The position numbers and the translations under genes were made by a program. The notes under the pieces were generated by a model, which was given only the letters and a program-made list of their open reading frames with translations, had not been told where the DNA came from and did not search any database. Shown here piece after piece: positions 40,184-47,557 of a DNA stretch of 51,280 bases (the stretch's first letter is position 1; each line of letters begins with the position of its first letter). Source of the DNA: Pseudomonas lundensis (GTDB lineage Bacteria > Pseudomonadota > Gammaproteobacteria > Pseudomonadales > Pseudomonadaceae); the NCBI RefSeq assembly GCF_002269125.1, contig NZ_NQKI01000032.1:1-51280 (forward strand), in the 5' to 3' direction.

Positions 40184-42442
40184 TCAGAACGAGGTGGTCA
40201 CCGAGGCGAAGTAGGCGCGGCCCGCTTCGTTGTAGGTTTGCGCTCCCGCTTCGTCCGAATTGCCCTTGCGGTACAGTTGCTTGTCGAACAGGTTGTTGAT
40301 GCCGAGTCGCACGCTGAGGTTTTTGTTGAACTCGTAACCGCCGCTCAGGCCCACCAGACCATACGGGTCTACGGATTGCTGCACCGACTTATCGAGCTCT
40401 TCGTTGGCACGGTTATTACGTTTTGGCGCTTCTTGCTTGCCGTAGTAAGTCCCGCTGACCTGGAACGACAGTTTCTCGGTGGCGTACCAGTCCAGGGTGG
40501 TGTTGACCGTGTACTTGGGAATGATGCTCAGTGGATCGCCGGTTTCCTTGTCTTTGCTCTCGATCATGTAGGTCAGGTTGGTGTTCCAGTCCAGATCGTC
40601 GCGCAGGGTCACGAACAGGTTGCCCTCGATCCCCTGCACGATGGCTTTGCCGCTGTTATCCCACTGGTAGACACGTCGGCCATTGGGCAAGCGGTAGGCG
40701 GCTTCGTTACTGGCGTTGATCTTGTTCTGATAATCGTTGCGGAAATACGTACCGCTGGTGCGCCATGTCCCTTTATCAAACGCCAGACCAATCTCTTTGT
40801 TGACGCTGATTTCGGGTTTGAGGTCCGGGTTACCGACGAGGTAGCAACCGCCGATGTTCACTTCAACCGAGCTGCAACCTGCGCCGCGGCTGTACAGCAG
40901 GTAGTTGGGGTTGGACTGGTAAAGGTTAGGGGTTTTGTAGGCACGGGCGATGCCACCTTTGACGCTCAGTTCATCGGTGATTTGATGCGACGCGTTCAGG
41001 CTCGGGCTCCAGTTGCCGCCGAACGCGTTGTGATGATCGAAACGCACCCCCGGCGTGATGATGGTTTTGGCACCCGCTTCGATGTTGTCTTCCACATAAA
41101 ACGCGTAGCTGTTGGCCGTGGACTTGGTTTGCGTGCGGTCCTGACCCGGGATGCCCGGTGTACCGTCTGAACCCGGATCCCAGCTCTGTGGACGCAACGA
41201 ACCCGGGTCATTCAGGGATTCGTACAAGTATTCGCCGCCCAGTGTCAGCACTTGCTCGGTCCATGCATTGAGCGGCAGGTTCACTTCGCCGGTGGCGCGG
41301 GTATTGCGCAAGCGCGATTCGAAGCGCCCCGCACTTTGCGAAGGGGCTCCTTCGCCGTAACCGGCAAGGCCCTCGTTCAGGCGTGCGTTGCGGGTCAGGT
41401 CATGGCTCAGCGACGCCTTGGTCGAGCCCCAGTCGAACGAGCCATTGTGGGTCGCCGAGAAGGTGCTGCGTTGCAGAACGCTGGTTTCCTTGCCGGTCAG
41501 ACTGTTTACGAAATCGCCGCCGCTGTTGAGCATGGTGTCGCCAGCAAAGATGTTGCCCTGACGGCTGTAACTGGCTTCGAGGTCCAGCGATTGCTCCGGG
41601 GTGAACTGCCAGCTGAGCAAGCCGTTGATGTCTTTGTTGCGCACGCCTTCACGGCCCGCCACTACGCTGTCCGGCGACGCCTGCTCGGCCGTGTTGATGC
41701 CCGCGTCGTCAGCGTCGGTTTTATTCGCACCGCCGTACACGCGAAACACCAGGTCGTCAGTGATCGGCCCGCTGAGGTTGAAGTTGGTGCGCTTGCTGAT
41801 GCCTTCGGCGTCGTCTTCCGGTGCCAGGTAGTAGGCAGTCAACGAACCTTTGAGTGTGTCGCTCGGCCGTTTGGTGATGATGTTCACCACCCCGCCCATG
41901 GCCCCCGAGCCATAGCGAGCGGCGGCGGGGCCGCGCAGGATCTCGATGCGTTCGACCTCTTCGGCAGGCACCCAGTTGGTTTCGCCCCGGGTATCGCGGT
42001 CGCCGCTCCAGCCATAACGCACAGCGTTGCGCGAGGACGAAGGCTTGCCGTCGATCAGGATCAGGGTGTTCTCCGGGCCCATGCCCCGCAGGTCGATCTG
42101 GCGATTGTTGCCCCGGCTGCCACTGGTGCTGTTACCCGTCAGGTTGACTCCTGGTTCGCGGCGCATGATTTCTGACAGGTCGTTGGCCGGTGGACGTTTT
42201 TTGATGTCTTCAGCGGTGATGATCGAAACCCCCGGCGCTTGCTTGAGTTCCTGCGCGGCGGTGCCCAGAACGCGGGTTTCTTCAAGCTCCAGTGCCTGCG
42301 AGGTGCCGTCGACCGGCAGGTCCGCGCCTTGAACGGGAACCTCGTCACGCTCACGTTCCAGCGTATCGGCCAGCAACGTGGGTGAAGCCAGTGCAGCAAT
42401 AAAGGCGAGCGAAATCTGACTGCGTTTGAATCGAGACGACAT
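40184..42442 (-). CDS. pfeA: PfeA/FepA-type TonB-dependent ferric enterobactin receptor
   Basis: 752 aa from ATG 42442 with a signal peptide ending near LLADT. The plug domain is very like P. aeruginosa PfeA (QAPGVSIITAEDIKKRPP; NNRQIDLRGMGPENTLILID; ERIEILRGPAAARYGSGA). The barrel ends in phenylalanine (YFASVTTSF). It imports ferric enterobactin or related catecholates across the outer membrane. A Fur-like box lies at 42560-42574. Neither the pfeRS two-component genes nor the pfeE esterase lie beside it, unlike in P. aeruginosa. The name is by resemblance; the catecholate actually used is not proven. Confidence 0.85.
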   Translation of the reverse strand: MSSRFKRSQISLAFIAALASPTLLADTLERERDEVPVQGADLPVDGTSQALELEETRVLGTAAQELKQAPGVSIITAEDIKKRPPANDLSEIMRREPGVNLTGNSTSGSRGNNRQIDLRGMGPENTLILIDGKPSSSRNAVRYGWSGDRDTRGETNWVPAEEVERIEILRGPAAARYGSGAMGGVVNIITKRPSDTLKGSLTAYYLAPEDDAEGISKRTNFNLSGPITDDLVFRVYGGANKTDADDAGINTAEQASPDSVVAGREGVRNKDINGLLSWQFTPEQSLDLEASYSRQGNIFAGDTMLNSGGDFVNSLTGKETSVLQRSTFSATHNGSFDWGSTKASLSHDLTRNARLNEGLAGYGEGAPSQSAGRFESRLRNTRATGEVNLPLNAWTEQVLTLGGEYLYESLNDPGSLRPQSWDPGSDGTPGIPGQDRTQTKSTANSYAFYVEDNIEAGAKTIITPGVRFDHHNAFGGNWSPSLNASHQITDELSVKGGIARAYKTPNLYQSNPNYLLYSRGAGCSSVEVNIGGCYLVGNPDLKPEISVNKEIGLAFDKGTWRTSGTYFRNDYQNKINASNEAAYRLPNGRRVYQWDNSGKAIVQGIEGNLFVTLRDDLDWNTNLTYMIESKDKETGDPLSIIPKYTVNTTLDWYATEKLSFQVSGTYYGKQEAPKRNNRANEELDKSVQQSVDPYGLVGLSGGYEFNKNLSVRLGINNLFDKQLYRKGNSDEAGAQTYNEAGRAYFASVTTSF

Positions 42443-42559
42443 GTCCAGTTGATCCCTTAACAATGGAGTGTGCTCAGCAGGCGCACGACTGCAAGCGTCT
42501 GCGCCGGGCTCCAAAGGACCCTGCAACGCTTGCGCGCCATGGCACTGCAAGGGTCGCAA

Positions 42560-42574
42560 TAATAATCACTCTCA
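42560..42574 (-). promoter_or_regulatory. Fur box overlapping the receptor promoter
   Basis: Minus strand TGAGAGTGATTATTA matches the 7-1-7 Fur consensus TGATAATNATTATCA at 11 of the 14 specified positions. It overlaps a -10-like TATTAT. An adjacent dyad, ACTCTCA-AA-TGAGAGT (42568-42583), extends it. The receptor ATG is 118 bp further on. Iron repression of the receptor and perhaps the three following genes is expected. Confidence 0.7.
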
Positions 42575-42583
42575 AATGAGAGT

Positions 42584-42797
42584 AAAGCGCAACGGACAAT
42601 AAACCTCATTAATCAGTTCCGTATCCCGCGTTTTTTTCAGCTTTTTCACGCGCGAAAAAGGTTGCCAAACCCCGGCAACCCTGAGAAAACCAGCGCCCAG
42701 AAGGCTCTACAGCAGCTTTTCTTAAATTTGTTACTTTTTGTGTAGAAGATTGGCTTTTAAAAAAAAAGCTCCCCAAGACACTTCTTGAGAACCATCA
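42584..42797. other. AT-rich intergenic region before the FKBP gene
   Basis: No ORF is supported. It contains a 7-bp hairpin (GGTTGCC 42660-42666, GGCAACC 42674-42680) and long A and T runs. The FKBP promoter must lie here, but I cannot assign -35/-10 boxes with confidence. Confidence 0.3.
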
Positions 42798-43139
42798 ATG
42801 AACCCTGAACTCCTCATCACGGACCTGCAAACCGGCGACGGTAAGGCCGCAGTCAAAGGCGCCCTGATTACCACCCACTACACCGGCTGGCTTAAAGATG
42901 GCACGGTGTTTGACTCTTCCCATGAGCGCGGCAAGCCGTTCCAGTGCGTGATCGGCACTGGCCGGGTGATCAAAGGCTGGGATATTGGCCTGATGGGGAT
43001 GCAGGTCGGTGGCAAACGCAAGCTGCAGGTGCCCGCGCATCTGGCCTATGGTGAAAGAAGCATGGGCGCGCACATCACGCCGAACTCTGACCTCACCTTT
43101 GAGATCGAACTGCTGCAGGTGCTGACGCGAGACGATTGA
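42798..43139 (+). CDS. FKBP-type peptidyl-prolyl cis-trans isomerase
   Basis: 113 aa, a single FKBP domain. Active-site features are visible: HYTGWLKDGTVFDSSHERGKPF, then VIKGWDIGLMGMQVGGKRKLQVPAHLAYG. There is no signal peptide, so it is cytoplasmic. It catalyses proline isomerisation during protein folding. It lies 43 bp upstream of a lipoprotein gene on the same strand and may be co-transcribed. Confidence 0.92.
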   Translation: MNPELLITDLQTGDGKAAVKGALITTHYTGWLKDGTVFDSSHERGKPFQCVIGTGRVIKGWDIGLMGMQVGGKRKLQVPAHLAYGERSMGAHITPNSDLTFEIELLQVLTRDD

Positions 43140-43182
43140 GCGCATCAGTGCATTTTGAGGATTTTCCGGGAGTTGCCTGTCA

Positions 43183-44292
43183 GTGAACCGTTTTAGCCTG
43201 TTTGTTTTCTCGTGTGTGTCCGTGGCCGTACTCGGCGGTTGTAGCAGCCAGGACACCCGTACTGGCCCGGTGCTGACGCCTGAGCAAACCCGTGCGCGGA
43301 TCGTGCAACTGTTGCCGGCCACGGTGTCTGATCGTCAGGGTTGGGCCGCTGATATTCAGGTCGCTTTGGTGGCGCAGGATCTCCCTGCGTCCGACGAGAA
43401 CCTCTGCTCGGTACTGGCCGTCACCGAGCAGGAGTCCACATTTCAAGCAGACCCGCCCGTGCCGGGGCTCGCAAAAATTGCCCGCACTGAAATCAACCGT
43501 CGTGCCAGCAAGTTGCATATCCCGGAATTCTTGGTACGCAGCGCGCTGAACCTCACATCGCCGACCGGCAAAACCTATAACCAACGTCTGGACGCAGCCC
43601 GCACCGAAGGCCAGTTAAGTGCCATTTTCGATGACTTTATCGGCATGGTGCCCATGGGCAAAACGCTGTTTGGCAGCCTGAACCCGGTACACACTGGCGG
43701 CCCGATGCAAGTGAGCATCGCGTTTGCCGAACAACGGGCGAAGGATTATCCCTACGAGGTGGCTCACTCGATCCGACAGGAAGTGTTTACCCGGCGCGGG
43801 GGCATGTATTTCGGTATCGCTCATTTGTTGGGCTACCCGGCAGATTACTCACAGTCGCTGTACCGTTTTGCTGACTTCAACGCGGGCTGGTACGCCAGTC
43901 GCAACGCGGCTTTTCAGAACGCGGTGAATCAGGTTTCCGGTATCCCGCTGGCACTGGATGGCGACTTGACCATTCCCGGTTCTTACGCAGTAGGCTCTAC
44001 CGAGCGTGCCGTGCGAGCGCTGGGCAAACTACTGGGCATGAGTGACAACGCCATTCGGCGTCAGCTCGAAAAAGGCGACAGCCTGGCCTTCGATGAGACC
44101 GAACTCTACCGTAAGGTGTTCGCGCTGGCCGATCGCCAACAAGGCAAACCGTTGCCCCGTGCCGTGTTACCGGGCATCACCCTTAAAAGTCCGAAAATCA
44201 CGCGCAACCTGACCACCGCCTGGTTTGCCCAACGCGTGGATGAACGGCGTCAACGCTGCATGAATCGCGCGGGCTCGGTGCCGATCCGATAG
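43183..44292 (+). CDS. DUF1615 family lipoprotein
   Basis: 369 aa starting with GTG 43183. A lipoprotein signal ends in the lipobox VLGGC with Cys20, so it is a membrane-anchored periplasmic protein. The rest matches DUF1615 from memory (a motif region with ENLCSVLAVTEQESTF and MYFGIAHLLGYPADYSQSLYRFADFNAGWYASRNAAFQ). The function is unknown; the residues around EQES suggest a distant transglycosylase-like fold, which is only a guess. Confidence 0.8.
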   Translation: MNRFSLFVFSCVSVAVLGGCSSQDTRTGPVLTPEQTRARIVQLLPATVSDRQGWAADIQVALVAQDLPASDENLCSVLAVTEQESTFQADPPVPGLAKIARTEINRRASKLHIPEFLVRSALNLTSPTGKTYNQRLDAARTEGQLSAIFDDFIGMVPMGKTLFGSLNPVHTGGPMQVSIAFAEQRAKDYPYEVAHSIRQEVFTRRGGMYFGIAHLLGYPADYSQSLYRFADFNAGWYASRNAAFQNAVNQVSGIPLALDGDLTIPGSYAVGSTERAVRALGKLLGMSDNAIRRQLEKGDSLAFDETELYRKVFALADRQQGKPLPRAVLPGITLKSPKITRNLTTAWFAQRVDERRQRCMNRAGSVPIR

Positions 44293-44297
44293 CCCCC

Positions 44298-44522
44298 TTA
44301 CACTGTGTACTGTTTGAACAGTTCTTCCTTGATGATCAACAGCGCATCCTCGTAATAGCGTTCGCCCCGCGCTTCGCTGAGCAACACCGATCGTACGCTG
44401 CCCTCGCCTACGTCGGGGGTGTGTTCACAGGTCAAGTAAAACTCGGCGGTCTCGGGCTTGAATTCCAGGTAATAAAACAGTTCTCGACCCTCGCGGTGCC
44501 AATAGCCTATTTCTCTGCGCAT
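44298..44522 (-). CDS. Small conserved-looking hypothetical protein
   Basis: 74 aa. Its ATG 44522 lies inside the 3' end of the MocR gene (16-bp overlap), so translation is probably coupled. The sequence (GYWHREGRELFYYLEFKPETAEFYLTCEH) looks like a real compact alpha/beta protein without membrane segments. It converges with the DUF1615 gene, leaving only 5 bp between stops. I do not recognise it. Confidence 0.6.
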   Translation of the reverse strand: MRREIGYWHREGRELFYYLEFKPETAEFYLTCEHTPDVGEGSVRSVLLSEARGERYYEDALLIIKEELFKQYTV

Positions 44523-45874
44523 GGGGTTCTCATATACGGGATGTCAGGAGGTAAACGCTGCAGCGCGACACTCAACTGCTGAATGCTGGGGGCTGCGCTC
44601 AGGCTGATTCGCACTGCGTTCAAGGGCGCTGATTTAACCGTAAATACCTGTGAAGGCACCACCTCAATCCCCGCCATGCGAAACGTCTGCACCAGCGGTT
44701 CTGCCTCGGCGGGGGCTTGTAACCAAATATGCGGCGAGGCCATGTGCGTCTGGTACATCCCTCGCCCCATGAGGTGTTTTGCCATCCGCCAACGATGTCC
44801 AACCTCCCGGATTTGCCAGTCGAGGCGCTCTCGGGCAATGCCTTCACCGATCCAGTGGCAGGCAATCGCCAGCGTCAGGGGTGAAAGCCCCCAATGTGCC
44901 GCCTGGGCATGGGGGTCAATGCGCGCCAGTACCTGTGGGCGGGCCGCGATCCAGCCCAGTCGCAAACCCGCGCCGACCGTTTTGGACAGGCTGGTGATCA
45001 GCACGCCAAGCTCGGGCAAGAACTGGCACAGCGGCGGGCTGTCGGTCAGGGCGCCATAGACATCATCTTCGATCACTTGCACGCCATGGCGCCGGGCAAT
45101 CTGCGCAATGATCTGCTTGCGTTCCACACTCATGACCGCTGACGTCGGGTTCTGCAAAGTGGGTGTGAGCACTGCAATGTGCGCCCCCGTGGCGCGAATC
45201 ATGCGGTCGAAATCGTCCGGCATGATGCCTTGTTCGTCCAGTGCGACGCCGTGCAGGGGCAGCCGCAGTTGCGCACAGGCGGCCTTGATGCCGGGGGCGG
45301 TCAACGCTTCAACCAACACCGGTTCACCTGCCTGACACAGTGACAACAGCACGGTGAATAACCCCTGCTGCGCGCCGGTACACAACATGATGTGATCGAC
45401 CGGCAGTTCCAGCCCCCGCCCGCGCAACCAGGCTGCACCTTGCGCCCTGGCCTGCAGCAAGTCGGCCGCACTGACATAGTGTTGCAGGCGACTGGCCTGT
45501 CGGGTGTCAAGCAACCAGCTCAGCGCCTGCGCGTCGCGCTCGGTGTGCAGGTCGATGGCAGGCAGGTTGGTTCGCAGGTCAAGGCGCGAGGGCAGATCCT
45601 CAACCTGTTGCAGCTTGAATAATGTGGCCTCCTGACTGCTGGCCAGTACGTAAGTGCCGCGCCCCACTTCTCCCGACACCAGATGCCGACGCGCCGCCTC
45701 GCGATAGGCTTGCATCGTGGTGCTCGGGTTCCAGCCCAACGCCCAGGCCAGACGGCGCTGTGGCGGCAAGCGTTCGCCGGGTTGCAACTCACCACAGGCA
45801 ATGGCACGGGTGATTGCATCGACCAACGCCAAATAGCGCGGCTCTTGTGTCTGGTTGAGGGTCGGCATCCACAT
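44507..45874 (-). CDS. MocR-type regulator (GntR winged helix fused to PLP aminotransferase domain)
   Basis: 455 aa. The N-terminal GntR winged helix (about 8-75; ALVDAITRAIACGELQPGERL) joins a fold-type I aminotransferase-like domain (about 110-450). The PLP lysine is in SLSKTVGAGLRLGW. In this family the aminotransferase domain senses PLP or an amino compound rather than acting in metabolism. It is divergent from a threonine dehydratase-like gene, with direct repeats between them, so that enzyme is a probable target. ATG 45868 is an equally possible start. Confidence 0.88.
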   Translation of the reverse strand: MWMPTLNQTQEPRYLALVDAITRAIACGELQPGERLPPQRRLAWALGWNPSTTMQAYREAARRHLVSGEVGRGTYVLASSQEATLFKLQQVEDLPSRLDLRTNLPAIDLHTERDAQALSWLLDTRQASRLQHYVSAADLLQARAQGAAWLRGRGLELPVDHIMLCTGAQQGLFTVLLSLCQAGEPVLVEALTAPGIKAACAQLRLPLHGVALDEQGIMPDDFDRMIRATGAHIAVLTPTLQNPTSAVMSVERKQIIAQIARRHGVQVIEDDVYGALTDSPPLCQFLPELGVLITSLSKTVGAGLRLGWIAARPQVLARIDPHAQAAHWGLSPLTLAIACHWIGEGIARERLDWQIREVGHRWRMAKHLMGRGMYQTHMASPHIWLQAPAEAEPLVQTFRMAGIEVVPSQVFTVKSAPLNAVRISLSAAPSIQQLSVALQRLPPDIPYMRTPCAEK

Positions 45875-45885
45875 TTATTGTTGGC

Positions 45886-45916
45886 CATGCAATATAAGAA
45901 TCGGCCCATACAATGT
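45886..45916. promoter_or_regulatory. Direct repeats between MocR and dehydratase genes
   Basis: CATGCAATAT (45886-45895) and CATACAATGT (45907-45916) agree at 8 of 10 positions and start 21 bp apart, two helical turns. MocR proteins typically bind such same-face direct repeats. The repeats cover the start region of the mocR gene and the promoter of the enzyme gene. Confidence 0.5.
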
Positions 45917-45960
45917 GCCGTGCTTAGAATCGAGTCAAACCCTCGATCACGGTACCTCCA

Positions 45961-46926
45961 ATGTTTGACTTGAATAGCCTGCGTCTCGCCGCCCACGATA
46001 TCCACCAGACCCTGGCACCCACGCCACAACTGGCGTGGCCTTTATTGGCCGAGCGCTTGGGCGCGCAGGTGTGGGTCAAACATGAAAATCACACCCCGAC
46101 CGGCGCTTTCAAAGTGCGCGGCGGGTTGATCTACGTCCAAGGCTTGATCCAGCGCGAACCCCACACGCGAGGCCTGGTGACCGCCACGCGCGGTAACCAC
46201 GGGCAAAGCCTGGCACTGGCTGCGCGCCGCATGGGGCTGGCGATCAGCATTGTGGTGCCGGTCGGTAATTCGTCCGAAAAAAACGCTGCGATGCGGGCAC
46301 TGGGGGCGCATGTGATCGAGTTTGGCAACGACTTTGACGAGGCCCGAGCCGAAGCAGCCCTGCTTGCACAATCCCATGGGCATCATCTGGTGCCCGCGTT
46401 CCATCCTGACCTGATCCGCGGGGTCGCCACCTATGCACTGGAACTGTTTGAAGCAGTGAGCGACTTGCACACGGTGTATGTGCCTATTGGCATGGGTTCG
46501 GGTATTTGCGGGTTGATCCAGGCCCGCGACCTGCTGGGCCTCAAGACCGAAATCGTGGGCGTTGTGTCGCGGCATGCCGATGCGTTTGCCCAGAGTCTTG
46601 AGCAAGGTCGCGTAGTGAGCACAGAAACCGCCCATACCTTCGCCGACGGCCTGGCCTGCCGCCAGCCTATGCCGCAAGCGCTGGCCATGATTGCGCAGGG
46701 CGCTGCGCGAGTGATTCGGGTCTCAGACCGTGAAATTGCCCACGCCATGCGGGTCTATCATGAAACCACGCACAACACCGCCGAAGGTGCAGGCGCTGCG
46801 GCGCTGGCCGGTTTGATCCAGGAACAGCCCCAGCAGCAGGGACGCCGAGTGGCGGTGATTTTGAGCGGTGCCAATATTGATCGGCAGCTGTATGCCGGCA
46901 TTCTGGCCGAAGGGTTCGACGACTGA
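45961..46926 (+). CDS. Threonine/serine dehydratase-like PLP enzyme
   Basis: 321 aa, fold-type II. The PLP lysine is Lys51 in the motif TPTGAFKVRGG, and the phosphate-binding glycine loop is GMGSGICG. There is no C-terminal ACT regulatory domain, so it is the catabolic short type. The likely reaction is deamination of L-threonine or L-serine (or a hydroxy-amino acid analogue) to a 2-oxo acid. A GNAT gene follows after 20 bp. It is probably under control of the divergent MocR protein. Confidence 0.87.
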   Translation: MFDLNSLRLAAHDIHQTLAPTPQLAWPLLAERLGAQVWVKHENHTPTGAFKVRGGLIYVQGLIQREPHTRGLVTATRGNHGQSLALAARRMGLAISIVVPVGNSSEKNAAMRALGAHVIEFGNDFDEARAEAALLAQSHGHHLVPAFHPDLIRGVATYALELFEAVSDLHTVYVPIGMGSGICGLIQARDLLGLKTEIVGVVSRHADAFAQSLEQGRVVSTETAHTFADGLACRQPMPQALAMIAQGAARVIRVSDREIAHAMRVYHETTHNTAEGAGAAALAGLIQEQPQQQGRRVAVILSGANIDRQLYAGILAEGFDD

Positions 46927-46946
46927 GGTCACAACAAGGAAGCGCC

Positions 46947-47417
46947 ATGACTTGCACGATTCGACGCGCCACCCCCGCAGAGGCACCCGCCATCAGCCAA
47001 CTGATTATCACGACGTTGCGTGTTTCCAACGCCGGTGATTACTCGCCGCAGGTCATCGCGCAGGTGGAGCAGCACTTCGCCCCGCCCTCAATTCTTCAGC
47101 TCATGCAACAGCGCCAGGTGTACGTCGCCCATGCCGAACAGCAACTGATCGGCACCGCCAGCCTGGATGGCGCCGTGGTGCGAAGTGTATTTGTGGACCC
47201 CGACTGGCAAGGACGCGGCGTAGGACAAGCATTAATGGCGCAGCTCGTTGCGCTGGCGCGCGCGGCACACCTGAGCGCATTGCAGGTCCCGGCCTCGGTC
47301 ACGGCCGAGTCGTTCTATTCCCGGCTGGGCTTTGAAAAAGTGCGCGACCAGTACCATGGCGAAGAACGCACCATCGTCATGAACCTGCCGCTGAACGAGT
47401 CATCACCGGTTAACTAA
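46947..47417 (+). CDS. GNAT family N-acetyltransferase
   Basis: 156 aa. The acetyl-CoA binding motif A is visible in VRSVFVDPDWQGRGVGQALMAQL (Q/R-x-x-G-x-G/A at about 90-96). AAGGA precedes ATG 46947. It lies 20 bp after the dehydratase gene and is probably in the same operon. The substrate is unknown; a small amine or amino acid is the usual guess. Confidence 0.88.
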   Translation: MTCTIRRATPAEAPAISQLIITTLRVSNAGDYSPQVIAQVEQHFAPPSILQLMQQRQVYVAHAEQQLIGTASLDGAVVRSVFVDPDWQGRGVGQALMAQLVALARAAHLSALQVPASVTAESFYSRLGFEKVRDQYHGEERTIVMNLPLNESSPVN

Positions 47418-47479
47418 AATTTCATCCCCTGCGACAAATTGTCTTTATTTGTGCCGGAAACAGGCTCAGAATAAAAACT

Positions 47480-47493
47480 GTACTGTACAGTAC
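47480..47493. promoter_or_regulatory. 14-bp perfect palindrome upstream of the PQQ dehydrogenase
   Basis: GTACTGTACAGTAC is a perfect inverted repeat 64 bp before the dehydrogenase start. It has the look of a TetR-family operator. The regulator gene immediately downstream of the dehydrogenase is the natural candidate to bind it. Confidence 0.6.
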
Positions 47494-47557
47494 CATTCTA
47501 AAACCTAAACCCGCAGCGCTTCTAAGGCCTTGGCTGCCGGTTGCCGGGATCACCGTA

